A stretch of DNA of 64,000 bases, from contig CAVWFH010000017.1 of NCBI GenBank assembly GCA_963754065.1, forward strand, positions 1 through 64,000, in the 5' to 3' direction. The first letter of the stretch is position 1. Each line of letters begins with the position of its first letter. Positions 44,798 through 53,732 of the stretch are shown here, piece by piece. The notes beneath the pieces were generated by a model. It made no database searches and was not told the DNA's origin. It saw nothing but the letters and a program-made list of their open reading frames with translations. This DNA is from JALORV01 sp963754065 (lineage in GTDB: Bacteria > Pseudomonadota > Gammaproteobacteria > Burkholderiales > Burkholderiaceae_F). Made by a program: the position numbers and the translations under genes.

Positions 44798-45166
44798 ATG
44801 ATCGACGCGGAACTGTTTCGCACCGAAGGCATCCTCACCGTGTTCCCGACCGGAGCACTGTCCGAGCGCGACTTCACGGCACTGGCCGGACTGGTCGATC
44901 CGTACATCGAGGATCGTGGAGCGCTCAACGGCCTGATGATCATTGCCGAGCAGTTCCCGGGATGGGAGAGTTTCGCCGCCCTCGTCACACATATCCGCTT
45001 CGTGCGCAGCCATGAAAGCCACATTCGACGCATCGCCGTGGTGACGGATTCGGTGCTGCTTGAACTGCTGCCTGCGCTGGCTCGCCATTTCGTACATGCC
45101 GAGGTGCGCCGCTTTTCGTTCGTCCAGCGCGACGCGGCGCGAGCCTGGCTGATTTCGGGAACTTGA
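44798..45166 (+). CDS. STAS/SEC14-like (SpoIIAA-type) domain protein
   Basis: The 122-residue protein consists of one small alpha/beta domain resembling the SpoIIAA-like/DUF3478 family. It has GILTVFPTGALSERDFTALAGLVDPYIE, then LNGLMIIAEQFPGWESFAALVTHIRFV and RRIAVVTDSVLLELLP. No catalytic residues are evident; such proteins may bind lipid or regulate partners. ATG 44798 is preferred, with AGGAG 11 bases upstream. It sits alone between miaA and mutL, both on the other strand. Confidence 0.72.
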   Translation: MIDAELFRTEGILTVFPTGALSERDFTALAGLVDPYIEDRGALNGLMIIAEQFPGWESFAALVTHIRFVRSHESHIRRIAVVTDSVLLELLPALARHFVHAEVRRFSFVQRDAARAWLISGT

Positions 45167-45202
45167 TCGCGAGTTTCCGAATTCGGCGTGGTGTTCGCCG
45201 CG

Positions 45203-46951
45203 CTACCTGCCGCGCAGGAACATTCGGTCGAGGTCCGCGATGCTGAGCTGGACCCAGGTCGGCCGGCCGTGGTTGCACTGGTCGGCACGCTCGGTTGCTT
45301 CCATTTCGCGCAGCAGTGCGTTCATCTCGTCGATCGTCAGGCGGCGGTTCGCGCGCACCGCGCCGTGGCAGGCAAGCGTGGACAGCAACTCGTTGCGATG
45401 TTCCGTCAGCACGCGCGAGCCGCCGAACTCGCGCAGGTCACGCAGGATGTCACGCGCCAGCGCGGTTCCATCGGCCTGGGCGAGCAACGCCGGCACCGCG
45501 CGCAGAGCCAGTTGCGTCGGCGAAACCGGAGCGAGGTCGAGACCCAGGTGGGCCAGGAGTTCCACTTCGTCGACGGCGGTCGCCAGGTCGAGCGGCGAAC
45601 CGGTGAAGACCTGCGGGATCAGCAGGCGCTGTTGCGGAATCGCGCGTGCGTCGAGCTGCTGCTTGAGCTTTTCATAGACGATGCGCTCGTGCGCGGCATG
45701 CATGTCGACGATGATGAGACCGCGCTCGTTCTGCGCCAGCACGTAGATGCCAGCCAGCTGTGCGATCGCGATGCCCAGCGGCAGGGTGTCCATGCCGGTG
45801 CCGGGAGCTGCATCGGGCAGGGCCGGTCTTTCGGCAAGCGCTGCCAGGTAGCTGGCGACCGACTGCTCGACGCCGAACCGGATCTGCTCCGTCGGCGCGC
45901 GCCAGGTCGACGTCGGCACGGGCGTCGCCTCGTCGGCGGGCACGGGAGCCGCCACGCGAGTGGACTCCGCCAGGGCCGCCTGCACCGCGTGCAGCACGAA
46001 CTGGTGCACGTACGACGAGTCGCGGAAGCGGACCTCGACCTTGGTGGGATGCACGTTCACGTCTACACGACGGGGATCGATCGACAGGTGCAGGCAGTAC
46101 ATCGGCTGGCTGCCGCCGTGCAGAACGTCGGCATAGGCTGACCGCACTGCATGAGTCAGCACACGGTCGCGCACATAGCGGCCATTGACGAAGAAGTACT
46201 GGGCATCGGCGCGCGCGCGGCTGGCGGTGGGCAGCCCCACCCATCCATGCAGCCGTATGCCCGGCGCCGCGGCGTCGACCTCGCGCTCGGCAGCCGAGAA
46301 CTCGTCCGGCAGCAACTGGAGCGCGCGTTCATGCGCTGACTGGGGCGGCAAGGACAGCAGCGTTCGACCCTGGTGCACCACGGTGAATGCGACCGCCGGA
46401 TGAGCCGCCGCGATGCGCTCGACCTGCGTGATGCAGTGTGCGAGTTCGGTTGCCTCGGCGCGCAGGAACTTGCGCCTCGCGGGCGTCTTGTGGAAAAGGT
46501 CCGCCACCTCGATCCGCGTGCCTGCCGATCCCGCAGCCGGCGTGAGTTCTCCGCTGTTGCTGATCGACCAGCCGCTGTCGGATGCAAGCGTGCGCGAGTA
46601 GACGGTGACGTCGGCGACCGACGCGATCGACGCCAGCGCCTCGCCGCGAAAACCCAATGACTCGACCCCCTCGAGGTCCTCGAGGCTTGCGATCTTGCTG
46701 GTCGCGTGGCGCGCCAGCGCCAAGGCCAGTTCGTCGCGCGGGATGCCGCTGCCGTCATCGGTGACCGCGACGCGCTTGATGCCGCCCGCGTCGAGGCGGA
46801 TCTCAATGCGGGTCGCGCCGGCATCGAGACTGTTCTCCAGCAGTTCCTTGACGACCGAAGCCGGGCGCTCGACGACCTCGCCGGCAGCGATCTGGCTGAT
46901 CAGTACGTCGTCCAGCGGACGGATCGGCAGGCGGTCGAAAGAGGAGGTCAT
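45203..46951 (-). CDS. mutL: DNA mismatch repair protein MutL
   Basis: MutL couples MutS mismatch recognition to strand incision and excision. The 582-residue protein has the GHL ATPase core (IAAGEVVERPASVVKELLENSLDAGAT, DDGSGI, SLGFRGEALASIASV) and an N-terminal KTPARRKFL block. A variable linker and a C-terminal dimerisation domain (GLIIVDMHAAHERIVYE) follow. The endonuclease motif DQHAxxE is seen in the form DMHAAHE, with the first residues altered; true metal ligands are unclear. It diverges from the DedA gene. Confidence 0.95.
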   Translation of the reverse strand: MTSSFDRLPIRPLDDVLISQIAAGEVVERPASVVKELLENSLDAGATRIEIRLDAGGIKRVAVTDDGSGIPRDELALALARHATSKIASLEDLEGVESLGFRGEALASIASVADVTVYSRTLASDSGWSISNSGELTPAAGSAGTRIEVADLFHKTPARRKFLRAEATELAHCITQVERIAAAHPAVAFTVVHQGRTLLSLPPQSAHERALQLLPDEFSAAEREVDAAAPGIRLHGWVGLPTASRARADAQYFFVNGRYVRDRVLTHAVRSAYADVLHGGSQPMYCLHLSIDPRRVDVNVHPTKVEVRFRDSSYVHQFVLHAVQAALAESTRVAAPVPADEATPVPTSTWRAPTEQIRFGVEQSVASYLAALAERPALPDAAPGTGMDTLPLGIAIAQLAGIYVLAQNERGLIIVDMHAAHERIVYEKLKQQLDARAIPQQRLLIPQVFTGSPLDLATAVDEVELLAHLGLDLAPVSPTQLALRAVPALLAQADGTALARDILRDLREFGGSRVLTEHRNELLSTLACHGAVRANRRLTIDEMNALLREMEATERADQCNHGRPTWVQLSIADLDRMFLRGR

Positions 46952-47064
46952 CGCGGTGAATTATAGGAACCGAACGCGGGATAACCCGCGCGGGGCGACC
47001 TGGGCCGTCGCGTATGATCCGCGCGCTTCGTCACCCCCGCCGCTGCCGCGCTGTCGACACCTCC

Positions 47065-47724
47065 ATGGAAGGCATCAACTGGCTTGACCTGTTCAATGCG
47101 ATGGATCGCTTTCTGGTGGCGATCGTCGAGCAGAACGTCCTGCTGGTGTACGTGACGCTCGCGGCCATCTTCTTTTCCGAGACCGGCCTGGTGGTCATGG
47201 CGTTCCTGCCCGGCGACTCGCTGCTGTTCGTCGCCGGGGCCGTATCGGCGCTGCCGCAGGCACAGGCCAAAGGGCTCAGTGTTCACCTGCTGGCGCTTGT
47301 CATCACCATCGCTGCCGTGCTGGGCAATACCCTCAACTACGCCATCGGCGCGTGGCTGGGAAAGAAGGTCTATGACGGCACGATTGGCTGGATCGACCAG
47401 ACGGCGCTGAAGAAGACCCATGACTTCTACGAGCGGCACGGTGGCAAGACGGTGGTGATCGCGCGCTTCGTGCCGGTCGTGCGTTCGTTCGCGCCGTTGG
47501 TAGCAGGTGCTTCCGGAATGGACTTTCGCAGGTTCCAGATCTACAACGTCCTCGGGGCGCTGATCTGGGTGGTGTCGCTGGTCTATGGTGGCTACCTCTT
47601 CGGCAATGTTCCGATCATCAAGGACAACCTCGGCATCATCCTGATCGTCGGCATCGCCGCCGTCGTCGGTCCCTTGCTGCTGGCCGCCGTGCTGCGGTTA
47701 CTGCGCCGCCGCTCGACCGCCTGA
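47065..47724 (+). CDS. DedA family (SNARE-associated) membrane protein
   Basis: The 219-residue integral membrane protein has DedA blocks: ETGLVVMAFLPGDSLLFVAGAVSAL, LGNTLNYAIGAWLGKKV, and the characteristic FYERHGGKTVVIARFVPVVRSFAPLVAGASGM with its membrane-embedded charged residues. A C-terminal pair of helices follows. DedA proteins act as flippases for undecaprenyl phosphate or other phospholipids and affect membrane potential. I start it at ATG 47065. The related VTT domain also occurs in the fused reductase at 8.9-11.1 kb. Confidence 0.9.
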   Translation: MEGINWLDLFNAMDRFLVAIVEQNVLLVYVTLAAIFFSETGLVVMAFLPGDSLLFVAGAVSALPQAQAKGLSVHLLALVITIAAVLGNTLNYAIGAWLGKKVYDGTIGWIDQTALKKTHDFYERHGGKTVVIARFVPVVRSFAPLVAGASGMDFRRFQIYNVLGALIWVVSLVYGGYLFGNVPIIKDNLGIILIVGIAAVVGPLLLAAVLRLLRRRSTA

Positions 47725-47759
47725 ATCGGGCGGATAGCGCAGACATTGGTCGTCGCGCC

Positions 47760-48374
47760 ATGTTCCAGCCCGCACAGACACCGACCCAGCACACGTTTTT
47801 CGAGGACGCGCAGGCGCTCGTGACGGCGACGCTGTTCATCGCGCTCGGGGTCGGCATGTACGGGCACGCGGGACTGCTGACGGGCGGAACCGCCGGCATT
47901 GCGTTTCTCGTGCACTACGCCACCGGCTGGCGCTTTGGTCCGGTGTTCTTCGCGATCAATCTGCCCTTTGCGTGGTTTGCCGTTCGGACCCTGGGGTGGC
48001 GCTTCGCAATCAAGAGTTTCATTGCGGTCGCATTGCTGTCCGGTCTGACCGAGGTGCTGCCGCTGGGAGTGCGGTTCGACTGGCTGCAGCCGGTCTATGC
48101 GGCGATCATGGGCGGCTTCTTGATCGGCGTCGGCCTGCTGATGCTGTTCCGGCACCAGGCCAGCCTTGGTGGAGTCAATGTGCTGGTGCTGTGGCTGCAG
48201 CAGCGCTTCGGCTGGCGAGCCGGCGCGGTGCAGATGGGCATCGATTGCGCCATCGTCGTGGCGGCGCTCGCGATCGTCGATCCGGCGTCGGTCGCGATCT
48301 CGGTCATCGGTGCCGTCGCACTGAACCTCGTGGTGGCCATCAACCACAAGCCGGGACGGTACCTCGGGGTTTGA
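47760..48374 (+). CDS. YitT family membrane protein
   Basis: The 204-residue protein has five hydrophobic segments and YitT/DUF161-like features: ALGVGMYGHAGLLTGGTAGIAFLVHYATGW at the N-terminus and GFLIGVGLLMLFRHQASLGGVNVLVLWLQQRFGW in the middle. The family is of unknown transport function. It begins 35 bases after the DedA-family gene on the same strand, so the two are probably co-transcribed. Confidence 0.82.
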   Translation: MFQPAQTPTQHTFFEDAQALVTATLFIALGVGMYGHAGLLTGGTAGIAFLVHYATGWRFGPVFFAINLPFAWFAVRTLGWRFAIKSFIAVALLSGLTEVLPLGVRFDWLQPVYAAIMGGFLIGVGLLMLFRHQASLGGVNVLVLWLQQRFGWRAGAVQMGIDCAIVVAALAIVDPASVAISVIGAVALNLVVAINHKPGRYLGV

Positions 48375-48445
48375 TATCGAACCCGCCGCCCGGGGCCTCC
48401 CGTGATGGTCGACTCCGCGCGGAAGGCAGGACGACGTCGAGCGCG

Positions 48446-48688
48446 CTACTTCTGATTGCTGCCGATCTGTCCACCGACTACGGTACCGATCACCGCCCCC
48501 GATGCAATCGCCACGGTCCGTCCCGCGCCGCCGCCGATCAGGGAACCCAGCGCCGCACCGGTGACGCCCCCGACGATCTGGCCGGTCGCCTTGTTCTGTT
48601 CCTGCGGCGTCATGTTGGCGCAGCCGCCGAGCGCAAATGCCGCTATCGCGCAAGCGATCGCTGTGGCCGATCTTGAAGTGACCTTCAT
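48446..48688 (-). CDS. Small glycine-zipper lipoprotein
   Basis: The 80-residue precursor has a lipoprotein signal peptide with lipobox ALGGC (Cys at residue 23). A short NMTPQEQNKATGQ linker and a glycine-zipper hairpin (VGGVTGAALGSLIGGGAGRTVAIASGAVIGTVVGGQIG) follow. AGGAG nine bases upstream of the ATG at 48688 supports the start. It resembles osmotically inducible OsmB/SlyB-like envelope lipoproteins. It starts 10 bases after the EF-hand protein gene and is likely co-transcribed with it. Confidence 0.82.
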   Translation of the reverse strand: MKVTSRSATAIACAIAAFALGGCANMTPQEQNKATGQIVGGVTGAALGSLIGGGAGRTVAIASGAVIGTVVGGQIGSNQK

Positions 48689-48698
48689 TTGAATTCTC

Positions 48699-49136
48699 CT
48701 AATTGCGCGCGCTGCGCACTTTGATGACATACACGCGAACCTCTTCGAATGTGACGACACCGTTGCGGTCCGTATCGGCTTCGAAGAACTCCCAGACGCG
48801 GTCGGCGGCGACTTCACCAACGGAGAGCCTGCCGTCGCCATCGCGGTCGGCACGCTGCACCCGGTTCGGGTCATAGCCCGGCAGTTCATCCTTCGACAGG
48901 TGCTTATCCCGGTTCTTGTCGAGCGCCACGAAGATCAGGATCGCATCGCCCACGGCTTCGTCGATGTTGATCACGCCATCCTTGTTGTCGTCGGCGGCGG
49001 CGATGGCCTTGCGCAGATCCTCGTCGCTCGGGGGAGCCGGCCGCGTCTGAGCCACCACGGCTCCGAACGCGAACGTCGCCGCCAGCAGCGCAGTGCCGGC
49101 CATCGTCCAGGGGGAAAGTGAAAGTCGCGAACTCAT
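48699..49136 (-). CDS. Exported EF-hand calcium-binding protein
   Basis: The 145-residue protein has a signal peptide (about residues 1-29, ending VVAQ) and four EF-hand-like loops: DDNKDGVINIDE, DKNRDKHLSKDE, DRDGDGRLSVGE and DTDRNGVVTFEE. Each has acidic residues at positions 1, 3, 5 and 12 or close to it. It probably binds Ca2+ in the periplasm. Function beyond that is unknown. The downstream neighbour is a glycine-zipper lipoprotein. Confidence 0.86.
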   Translation of the reverse strand: MSSRLSLSPWTMAGTALLAATFAFGAVVAQTRPAPPSDEDLRKAIAAADDNKDGVINIDEAVGDAILIFVALDKNRDKHLSKDELPGYDPNRVQRADRDGDGRLSVGEVAADRVWEFFEADTDRNGVVTFEEVRVYVIKVRSARN

Positions 49137-49199
49137 CAGGTCTCCTTCGCGGGGTACAGAGTGACGTCCAGTGTGGCAAGGATAAGCCTTGTCAGGTCA

Positions 49200-49620
49200 G
49201 TGCCGGGACGGTTGGAGACGGCCCGCGTCGATCCCTGCAGGCAGGGCGTCGACACGAGCTCGTCGAAGTTGCGCTCGACTTCGGCGACCTGGCCGCGATC
49301 GCGGCGGCGGCCTCGGCGCAGCCTCAGACGGTACGGGTCGACTTCAGTACTTTGACGACTGGTCGTCGGCCGACATCGAGGCTGTGGCGACCACACTGCG
49401 CGCGACGCGCCCGTTCGGTCGAACTCGTCGCCTGCGGTCCGGAGGGCTTTTCGCGCGCTGCTTTCCGCGGCAGCGCGCCTGAACGACCTGCCGCTGCAAT
49501 TGCAGACGCTCCTCAGCAGCGTGCGCCGGCGTGTGCGAACGTGCCGGCGGCCGCTCCGGGTGCCAGCGCGAGCGCTGGCGGAGGGCGGGCGAAGCCGCGG
49601 TTGCGCGCTACTGGCTGCAG
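49200..49620 (+). pseudogene. Possible decayed gene fragment in a 550-base gap
   Basis: The 549 bases between the EF-hand gene and amiC contain no intact gene. On the plus strand, short protein-like segments appear in successive frames: EVALDFGDLAAIAAAA...VRVDF in one, YFDDWSSADIEAVATTLRATRP in a second, VELVACGPEGFSRA back in the first, and ALLSAAARLNDLPLQLQTLL in a third. Joined in order they read like one soluble protein broken by at least three frameshifts. No family is recognised. This could be chance in GC-rich sequence. Confidence 0.3.
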
Positions 49621-49685
49621 GTGATGCCGTAGCGAAGTCTGGCGGAACGCGCCGGACCGTTCGGCAAGGGCGCGCGTGCGCTGCG

Positions 49686-51014
49686 CTAGGTCAGCGGATT
49701 ACGCGCCAGCGGCGGATTCTTGGCGAAGTAGCGCTTGATGCCGGCGAGCATGGCTCGCGCCATCTGCTCCTGGTAGTCGTCGTCTCGCAGGCGCGCTTCC
49801 TCGTCCGGATTGCTGATGAAGGCGGTCTCGACCAGGATCGACGGAATATCGGGTGCCTTCAGCACCGCGAAGCCGGCCTGTTCGACGCGCGGCTTGTGCA
49901 GCCGGTTGACGCGCTCGAGTTCGCGCAGCACCGAGCTGCCCAACTTCAGGCTGTCGCTGATCTGGGCGGTGGTCGACAGGTCCAGCAGCACGCGCGCCAG
50001 TTGCTTGTCGTGCGACGCGAGGTTGATGCCGCCGATCAGGTCGGCATCGTTCTCGCGTCGCGCCATCCACGCGGCGGTGCTGCTCGACGCGCCGTTTTCC
50101 GAAAGCGCGAACACCGACGAGCCGCGCGCGTCCGGCCGTATCCATGCATCGGCGTGGATCGAGACGAACAGATCCGCCTGCACTGCCCGTGCTTTCGACA
50201 CGCGCGTGCGCAAGGGTACGAAGTAGTCGCCGTCGCGCGTCAGCGCCGCGCGCATGCCGCTGTCGGCAACGATCATCTCGCGCAACCTTCGCGCGATCGA
50301 CAGCGTCACGGTCTTCTCATAGGTGCCGCGCTTGCCGACGGCACCCGGGTCTTCGCCGCCATGGCCCGGGTCGATCGCCACCGTGACGATGCGCTGGACG
50401 TCGGAGTCGCTGTGCCGGCGCGTCGGGCGCGAAGGCGCGCGCGCGATCTTCTGTTCGCCCGCGCGGTCGGCCGCCGGTGGCGGGGACGGCAACACGGAGC
50501 TGAAGTCCGAGTCGCGCGGCGTGGCCTGCTCGCGCAGCAGCGCCATCAACGGGTCGGGGGGGTTGACCGGATACAGGTCCATCACCAGCCGATGCTGGTA
50601 GGGCCCGACCGGTTCGAGCGAGAAGACCTGCGGCTTGATGTCTTCCTTCAGTTCGATGACCAGGCGCACGACCTTGGGCCGGTTCTGTCCCACGCGGATC
50701 AACCCGATGTACGGATCGTTCGGCTCCACCTTCGCGACACCTTCGCGGAACGCCGGCGTCAGGTCGATGCCTTCGACATCGACCACCATGCGCAGGGGCG
50801 GTGTATCGCGGATCAGGAAATGCGTGAACTTGAGCGGCTCGTCGTGTTCCAGTGCCACGCGCGTGTAATCGCGAGCAGGCCAGACGCGCACTCCAAGCAG
50901 CGTGGCGCCGCGTGCGATGTGCAGGGGAGTCAGCGCGAGAACGAGCGAACCGCCCGCTGCCTGCATCAGGCGGCGGCGGTCGTGTCGAACTCCTTTGCTG
51001 TGCTCTCCAGGCAT
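49686..51014 (-). CDS. amiC: N-acetylmuramoyl-L-alanine amidase (AmiC type)
   Basis: AmiC cleaves the amide bond between muramic acid and peptide at division. The 442-residue protein has an N-terminal twin-arginine-like signal (HDRRRLMQAAGGSLVLAL), an AMIN domain (about residues 35-140), and a C-terminal Amidase_3 domain. The zinc ligands lie in AIDPGHGGEDPGA and SIHADAW, and the catalytic Glu is in ILVETAFISNPDE. The ATG at 51014 overlaps tsaE by 49 bases and is preferred because it retains the RR motif; the ATG at 50966 would lose it. Confidence 0.94.
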   Translation of the reverse strand: MPGEHSKGVRHDRRRLMQAAGGSLVLALTPLHIARGATLLGVRVWPARDYTRVALEHDEPLKFTHFLIRDTPPLRMVVDVEGIDLTPAFREGVAKVEPNDPYIGLIRVGQNRPKVVRLVIELKEDIKPQVFSLEPVGPYQHRLVMDLYPVNPPDPLMALLREQATPRDSDFSSVLPSPPPAADRAGEQKIARAPSRPTRRHSDSDVQRIVTVAIDPGHGGEDPGAVGKRGTYEKTVTLSIARRLREMIVADSGMRAALTRDGDYFVPLRTRVSKARAVQADLFVSIHADAWIRPDARGSSVFALSENGASSSTAAWMARRENDADLIGGINLASHDKQLARVLLDLSTTAQISDSLKLGSSVLRELERVNRLHKPRVEQAGFAVLKAPDIPSILVETAFISNPDEEARLRDDDYQEQMARAMLAGIKRYFAKNPPLARNPLT

Positions 51015-51544
51015 GCGTGCCCCAGTTCACCGGACGCGGTCAGGATCGCGCGCCGTCCGGCGTCTTCAACTTGCAGGGCGATTGCCAGATCCGCAGCGGG
51101 CAGGCGATCGCCGGCTTTCTCGGGCCATTCGATTGCGCAGATGCAACGCGGCCCGAACAGGTCACGAAAGCCGATCGAAAATTCGGCTGGATCGGCAAAT
51201 CGATAAAAATCAAAGTGATAGAAGTCTAAGCTCGAAACGTCCTCAGCTTCAAGTCCAGAACGACCAGCGGCGTCCGGTCGACGCAACGACACCACATAGG
51301 GCTCCAGCACCGCGAAGGTCGGACTTCGGATCGGCCCGCTGATGCCGTAGGCACGCAGCCAGCTACGCACCAGGGCCGTCTTGCCGGCGCCGAGATCACC
51401 GCTCAGGTTGACCTGCAGTCCGTGCGTCGCGATGGCGGTGGCATGGATGCGGCAAGCCGCGGCCAGCGCCCGGCCGAGCCGATCGGTGTCCGCCGGTGTG
51501 GGCAGAGTGCGCGCGATCTGCGCCGTGAGGGAATCTTGCGACAC
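50966..51544 (-). CDS. tsaE: tRNA threonylcarbamoyladenosine biosynthesis ATPase TsaE
   Basis: TsaE is the ATPase that supports TsaB-TsaD in forming t6A37 in tRNA. The 192-residue protein has the P-loop LSGDLGAGKTALVRSWL, the switch-like SPTFAVLEPY region and the SLDFYHFDFYRFADPAEF block. ICAIEWPEKAGDRLP follows. The C-terminal tail is longer than E. coli TsaE (153). It is the first gene of tsaE-amiC and diverges from queG with only five bases between starts. Confidence 0.94.
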   Translation of the reverse strand: MSQDSLTAQIARTLPTPADTDRLGRALAAACRIHATAIATHGLQVNLSGDLGAGKTALVRSWLRAYGISGPIRSPTFAVLEPYVVSLRRPDAAGRSGLEAEDVSSLDFYHFDFYRFADPAEFSIGFRDLFGPRCICAIEWPEKAGDRLPAADLAIALQVEDAGRRAILTASGELGHACLESTAKEFDTTAAA

Positions 51545-51549
51545 CTAGA

Positions 51550-52686
51550 ATGGCCAGCATGAATTCAGATCGCGGCGAGGATACGCGCGCGTACCGTTTC
51601 GACGGCGTGAAGCTGGTCGAAGGCATCCGTGCCTGGGCCGCTGAACTGGGCTTCGCGCGCCTCGGCATTGCCGATACCGACGTCGCGGAGGCATCGCGTC
51701 ACCTGCAGGCCTGGCTCGGTGAAGGCCGTCACGGCGCGATGGACTACATGGAGCGCCACGCCCGCCTGCGTGCCGACCCGGCGCTGTTGCTGCCCGGAGC
51801 GTTGCGGGTGATCAGCGTGCGCATGGACTACTTACCTGCAACAACGCCGCCTGACTGGGCCGAACGCGAATTGCACCGACTGCGCGAACCGGGTGCCGCC
51901 GTGGTGTCGCTGTACGCGCGCGGCCGCGATTATCACAAGGTCCTGCGCTCACGCCTGCAATCGCTGGCCACGCGCATCGAAGGTGAAGTCGGTCACTTCG
52001 GTTACCGCGTGGCAACCGATTCGGCGCCGGTGCTCGAAGTCGAGCTGGCACGCAAGGCGGGTATCGGCTGGCGCGGCAAGCACACGCTGCTGCTGACGCA
52101 GGATGCGGGTTCGATGTTCTTCCTCGGCGAGATCCTCACGGATCTGCCGCTTCCCGTCGACGCGCCCATCGTCGAGCGCTGCGGTACCTGCGCACGCTGC
52201 ATCGACATCTGCCCGACGCGCGCGATTACCGGTCCGTATCAGCTCGATGCGCGCCGCTGCATTTCGTACCTGACGATCGAGCATCCGGGGCCAATCCCGG
52301 AGGACCTGCGACCGCTGATGGGCAACCGTGTCTACGGCTGCGACGACTGCCAGCTCGTCTGTCCATGGAACAAGTTCGCACAGCGCGCGACGCTGCCCGA
52401 CTTCGACGTCCGCTACGGGCTCGATGCGGCCATGCTGATCGATCTCTTCGCATGGAGCGAGGCGGACTTCAACGCACGGACTGCCGGCTCGCCGATACGC
52501 CGCATCGGCCACGAACGATGGCTGCGCAACGTCGCGGTCGCACTCGGCAATGCGCCCACTTCGCCCGCCGTCATTGCCGCGCTGAAATCACGCCGTGATG
52601 ATCCGAGCGCGCTGGTGCGCGAGCATGTCGAATGGGCACTCGGCCGCCACGGATCGACGGCCGCCCTCAGCGCGGTGCCAGGCTGA
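51550..52686 (+). CDS. queG: Epoxyqueuosine reductase
   Basis: QueG is a cobalamin- and iron-sulfur-dependent enzyme that reduces epoxyqueuosine to queuosine in tRNA. The 378-residue protein has two ferredoxin-type [4Fe-4S] motifs, CGTCARCIDICP and CDDCQLVCPWN, and the upstream cobalamin-domain blocks YHKVLRSRL and GKHTLLLTQDAGSMFFLGEIL. The C-terminus carries a short HEAT-like repeat (LKSRRDDPSALVREHVEWALG). It completes the pathway with queA and tgt at 32-34 kb. Confidence 0.95.
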   Translation: MASMNSDRGEDTRAYRFDGVKLVEGIRAWAAELGFARLGIADTDVAEASRHLQAWLGEGRHGAMDYMERHARLRADPALLLPGALRVISVRMDYLPATTPPDWAERELHRLREPGAAVVSLYARGRDYHKVLRSRLQSLATRIEGEVGHFGYRVATDSAPVLEVELARKAGIGWRGKHTLLLTQDAGSMFFLGEILTDLPLPVDAPIVERCGTCARCIDICPTRAITGPYQLDARRCISYLTIEHPGPIPEDLRPLMGNRVYGCDDCQLVCPWNKFAQRATLPDFDVRYGLDAAMLIDLFAWSEADFNARTAGSPIRRIGHERWLRNVAVALGNAPTSPAVIAALKSRRDDPSALVREHVEWALGRHGSTAALSAVPG

Positions 52687-53563
52687 GCCACAGGGGCAAG
52701 GTCACCATCGCCAGCAATGTCTGTACGGTGATCGCGTAGGCCACCGGGGTGGCATGGCCGCCCATGCGCGCGGCAAGGATGTACGCGCTCGACGCGGTCG
52801 GCAGCGCAGCGAACAGCAGCACGATCGTCGCCGGTATGCCGGACAGCCCGAGGAGGGTAATCAGCCCCAGCGCGATCGCCGGCTTGGCCAGCAGCTTCAC
52901 CCCGATCAGGTACGCCATGGTCGGCCGCTCTTCGTGCACCGAGGCGAAAGTGAGTCCTGCGCCGATGCACAGCAGTCCCAGCGCCAGGCTGGCCGAACCG
53001 AGTCGCGTGAGGAAGGTTCCCAACAACGCCGGCAGTTCGAGTCCCAGTTGATTCACCACGAGTCCTGAAACCGTGGCAAGGATCAGCGGATTCACGGCCA
53101 TCTCGCGCAATACGCCGGTCTGGCGATGACGCGCCAGCGCATAGACGGCGAACGTATTGGCGAGCGGAACGCAGACGGCGATGATCACCGCCATCAACGC
53201 CACGCCGCGTGGCCCTGCGAGCGACTGGGCCAGCGCGAGCCCGACATACGAGTTGTAGCGAAACGCTGTCTGCACGCAGCTGGCGAGGAACGCCGGCTGA
53301 GGGCGAAAGAGCCAGCGCGCCGCAAATCCCAGCACCACGGCCGCGAGGAATGCGCCGACCGCGGCTGCCAGCATGCGCCCCTCGCTCGCGAGCGAGAATT
53401 TGGCATTGACGATCGAGGTGAAGAGCAGCGGAGGGAACAGCGCGTAGTAGACGAGCCGCTCGGCGCCGTCCCAGAAGTTGCGCGCAAAGCCGAGGCGGCG
53501 CGCCAGCACAGCACCCATCAGGATCAGCCCGAAATCGGGCAGCATCAGCAGTGCGTTGTTCAA
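52667..53563 (-). CDS. AEC family transporter (auxin efflux carrier type)
   Basis: The 298-residue membrane protein shows the ten-helix, inverted-repeat layout of AEC permeases. It has LLMLPDFGLILMGAVLARRLGF at the N-terminus, CVQTAFRYNSYVGLALAQSLAG and VNPLILATVSGLVVNQLGLELP in the middle, and LPTASSAYILAARMGG near the C-terminus. Bacterial members export or exchange carboxylates such as malate. It is convergent with queG, with a 20-base overlap. The substrate is unknown. Confidence 0.88.
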   Translation of the reverse strand: MNNALLMLPDFGLILMGAVLARRLGFARNFWDGAERLVYYALFPPLLFTSIVNAKFSLASEGRMLAAAVGAFLAAVVLGFAARWLFRPQPAFLASCVQTAFRYNSYVGLALAQSLAGPRGVALMAVIIAVCVPLANTFAVYALARHRQTGVLREMAVNPLILATVSGLVVNQLGLELPALLGTFLTRLGSASLALGLLCIGAGLTFASVHEERPTMAYLIGVKLLAKPAIALGLITLLGLSGIPATIVLLFAALPTASSAYILAARMGGHATPVAYAITVQTLLAMVTLPLWLSLAPR

Positions 53564-53585
53564 GCCGGGCTCACAATGCCAAAAA

Positions 53586-53614
53586 TTGCTGCCGCTTGGC
53601 GTGCCCCGTATAAT
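53586..53614 (+). promoter_or_regulatory. Promoter of tRNA-Thr
   Basis: A consensus -10 box TATAAT (53609-53614) lies 17 bases before the tRNA. TTGCTG (53586-53591) stands at the -35 position with an exact 17-base spacer. The AT-rich block and its distance from the tRNA 5' end make this a convincing sigma-70 promoter. Confidence 0.75.
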
Positions 53615-53631
53615 CCGCGACTCGCTTCAAG

Positions 53632-53707
<76 letters not shown>

Positions 53708-53732
53708 GCACACCGAATGCCAGTTCGTCGTT

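Noticed and set aside
49500..51206. 568-codon plus-strand frame over amiC
   Set aside because: The minus strand encodes AmiC and TsaE with full catalytic motifs; the plus translation is low-complexity Arg/His/Gln-rich.
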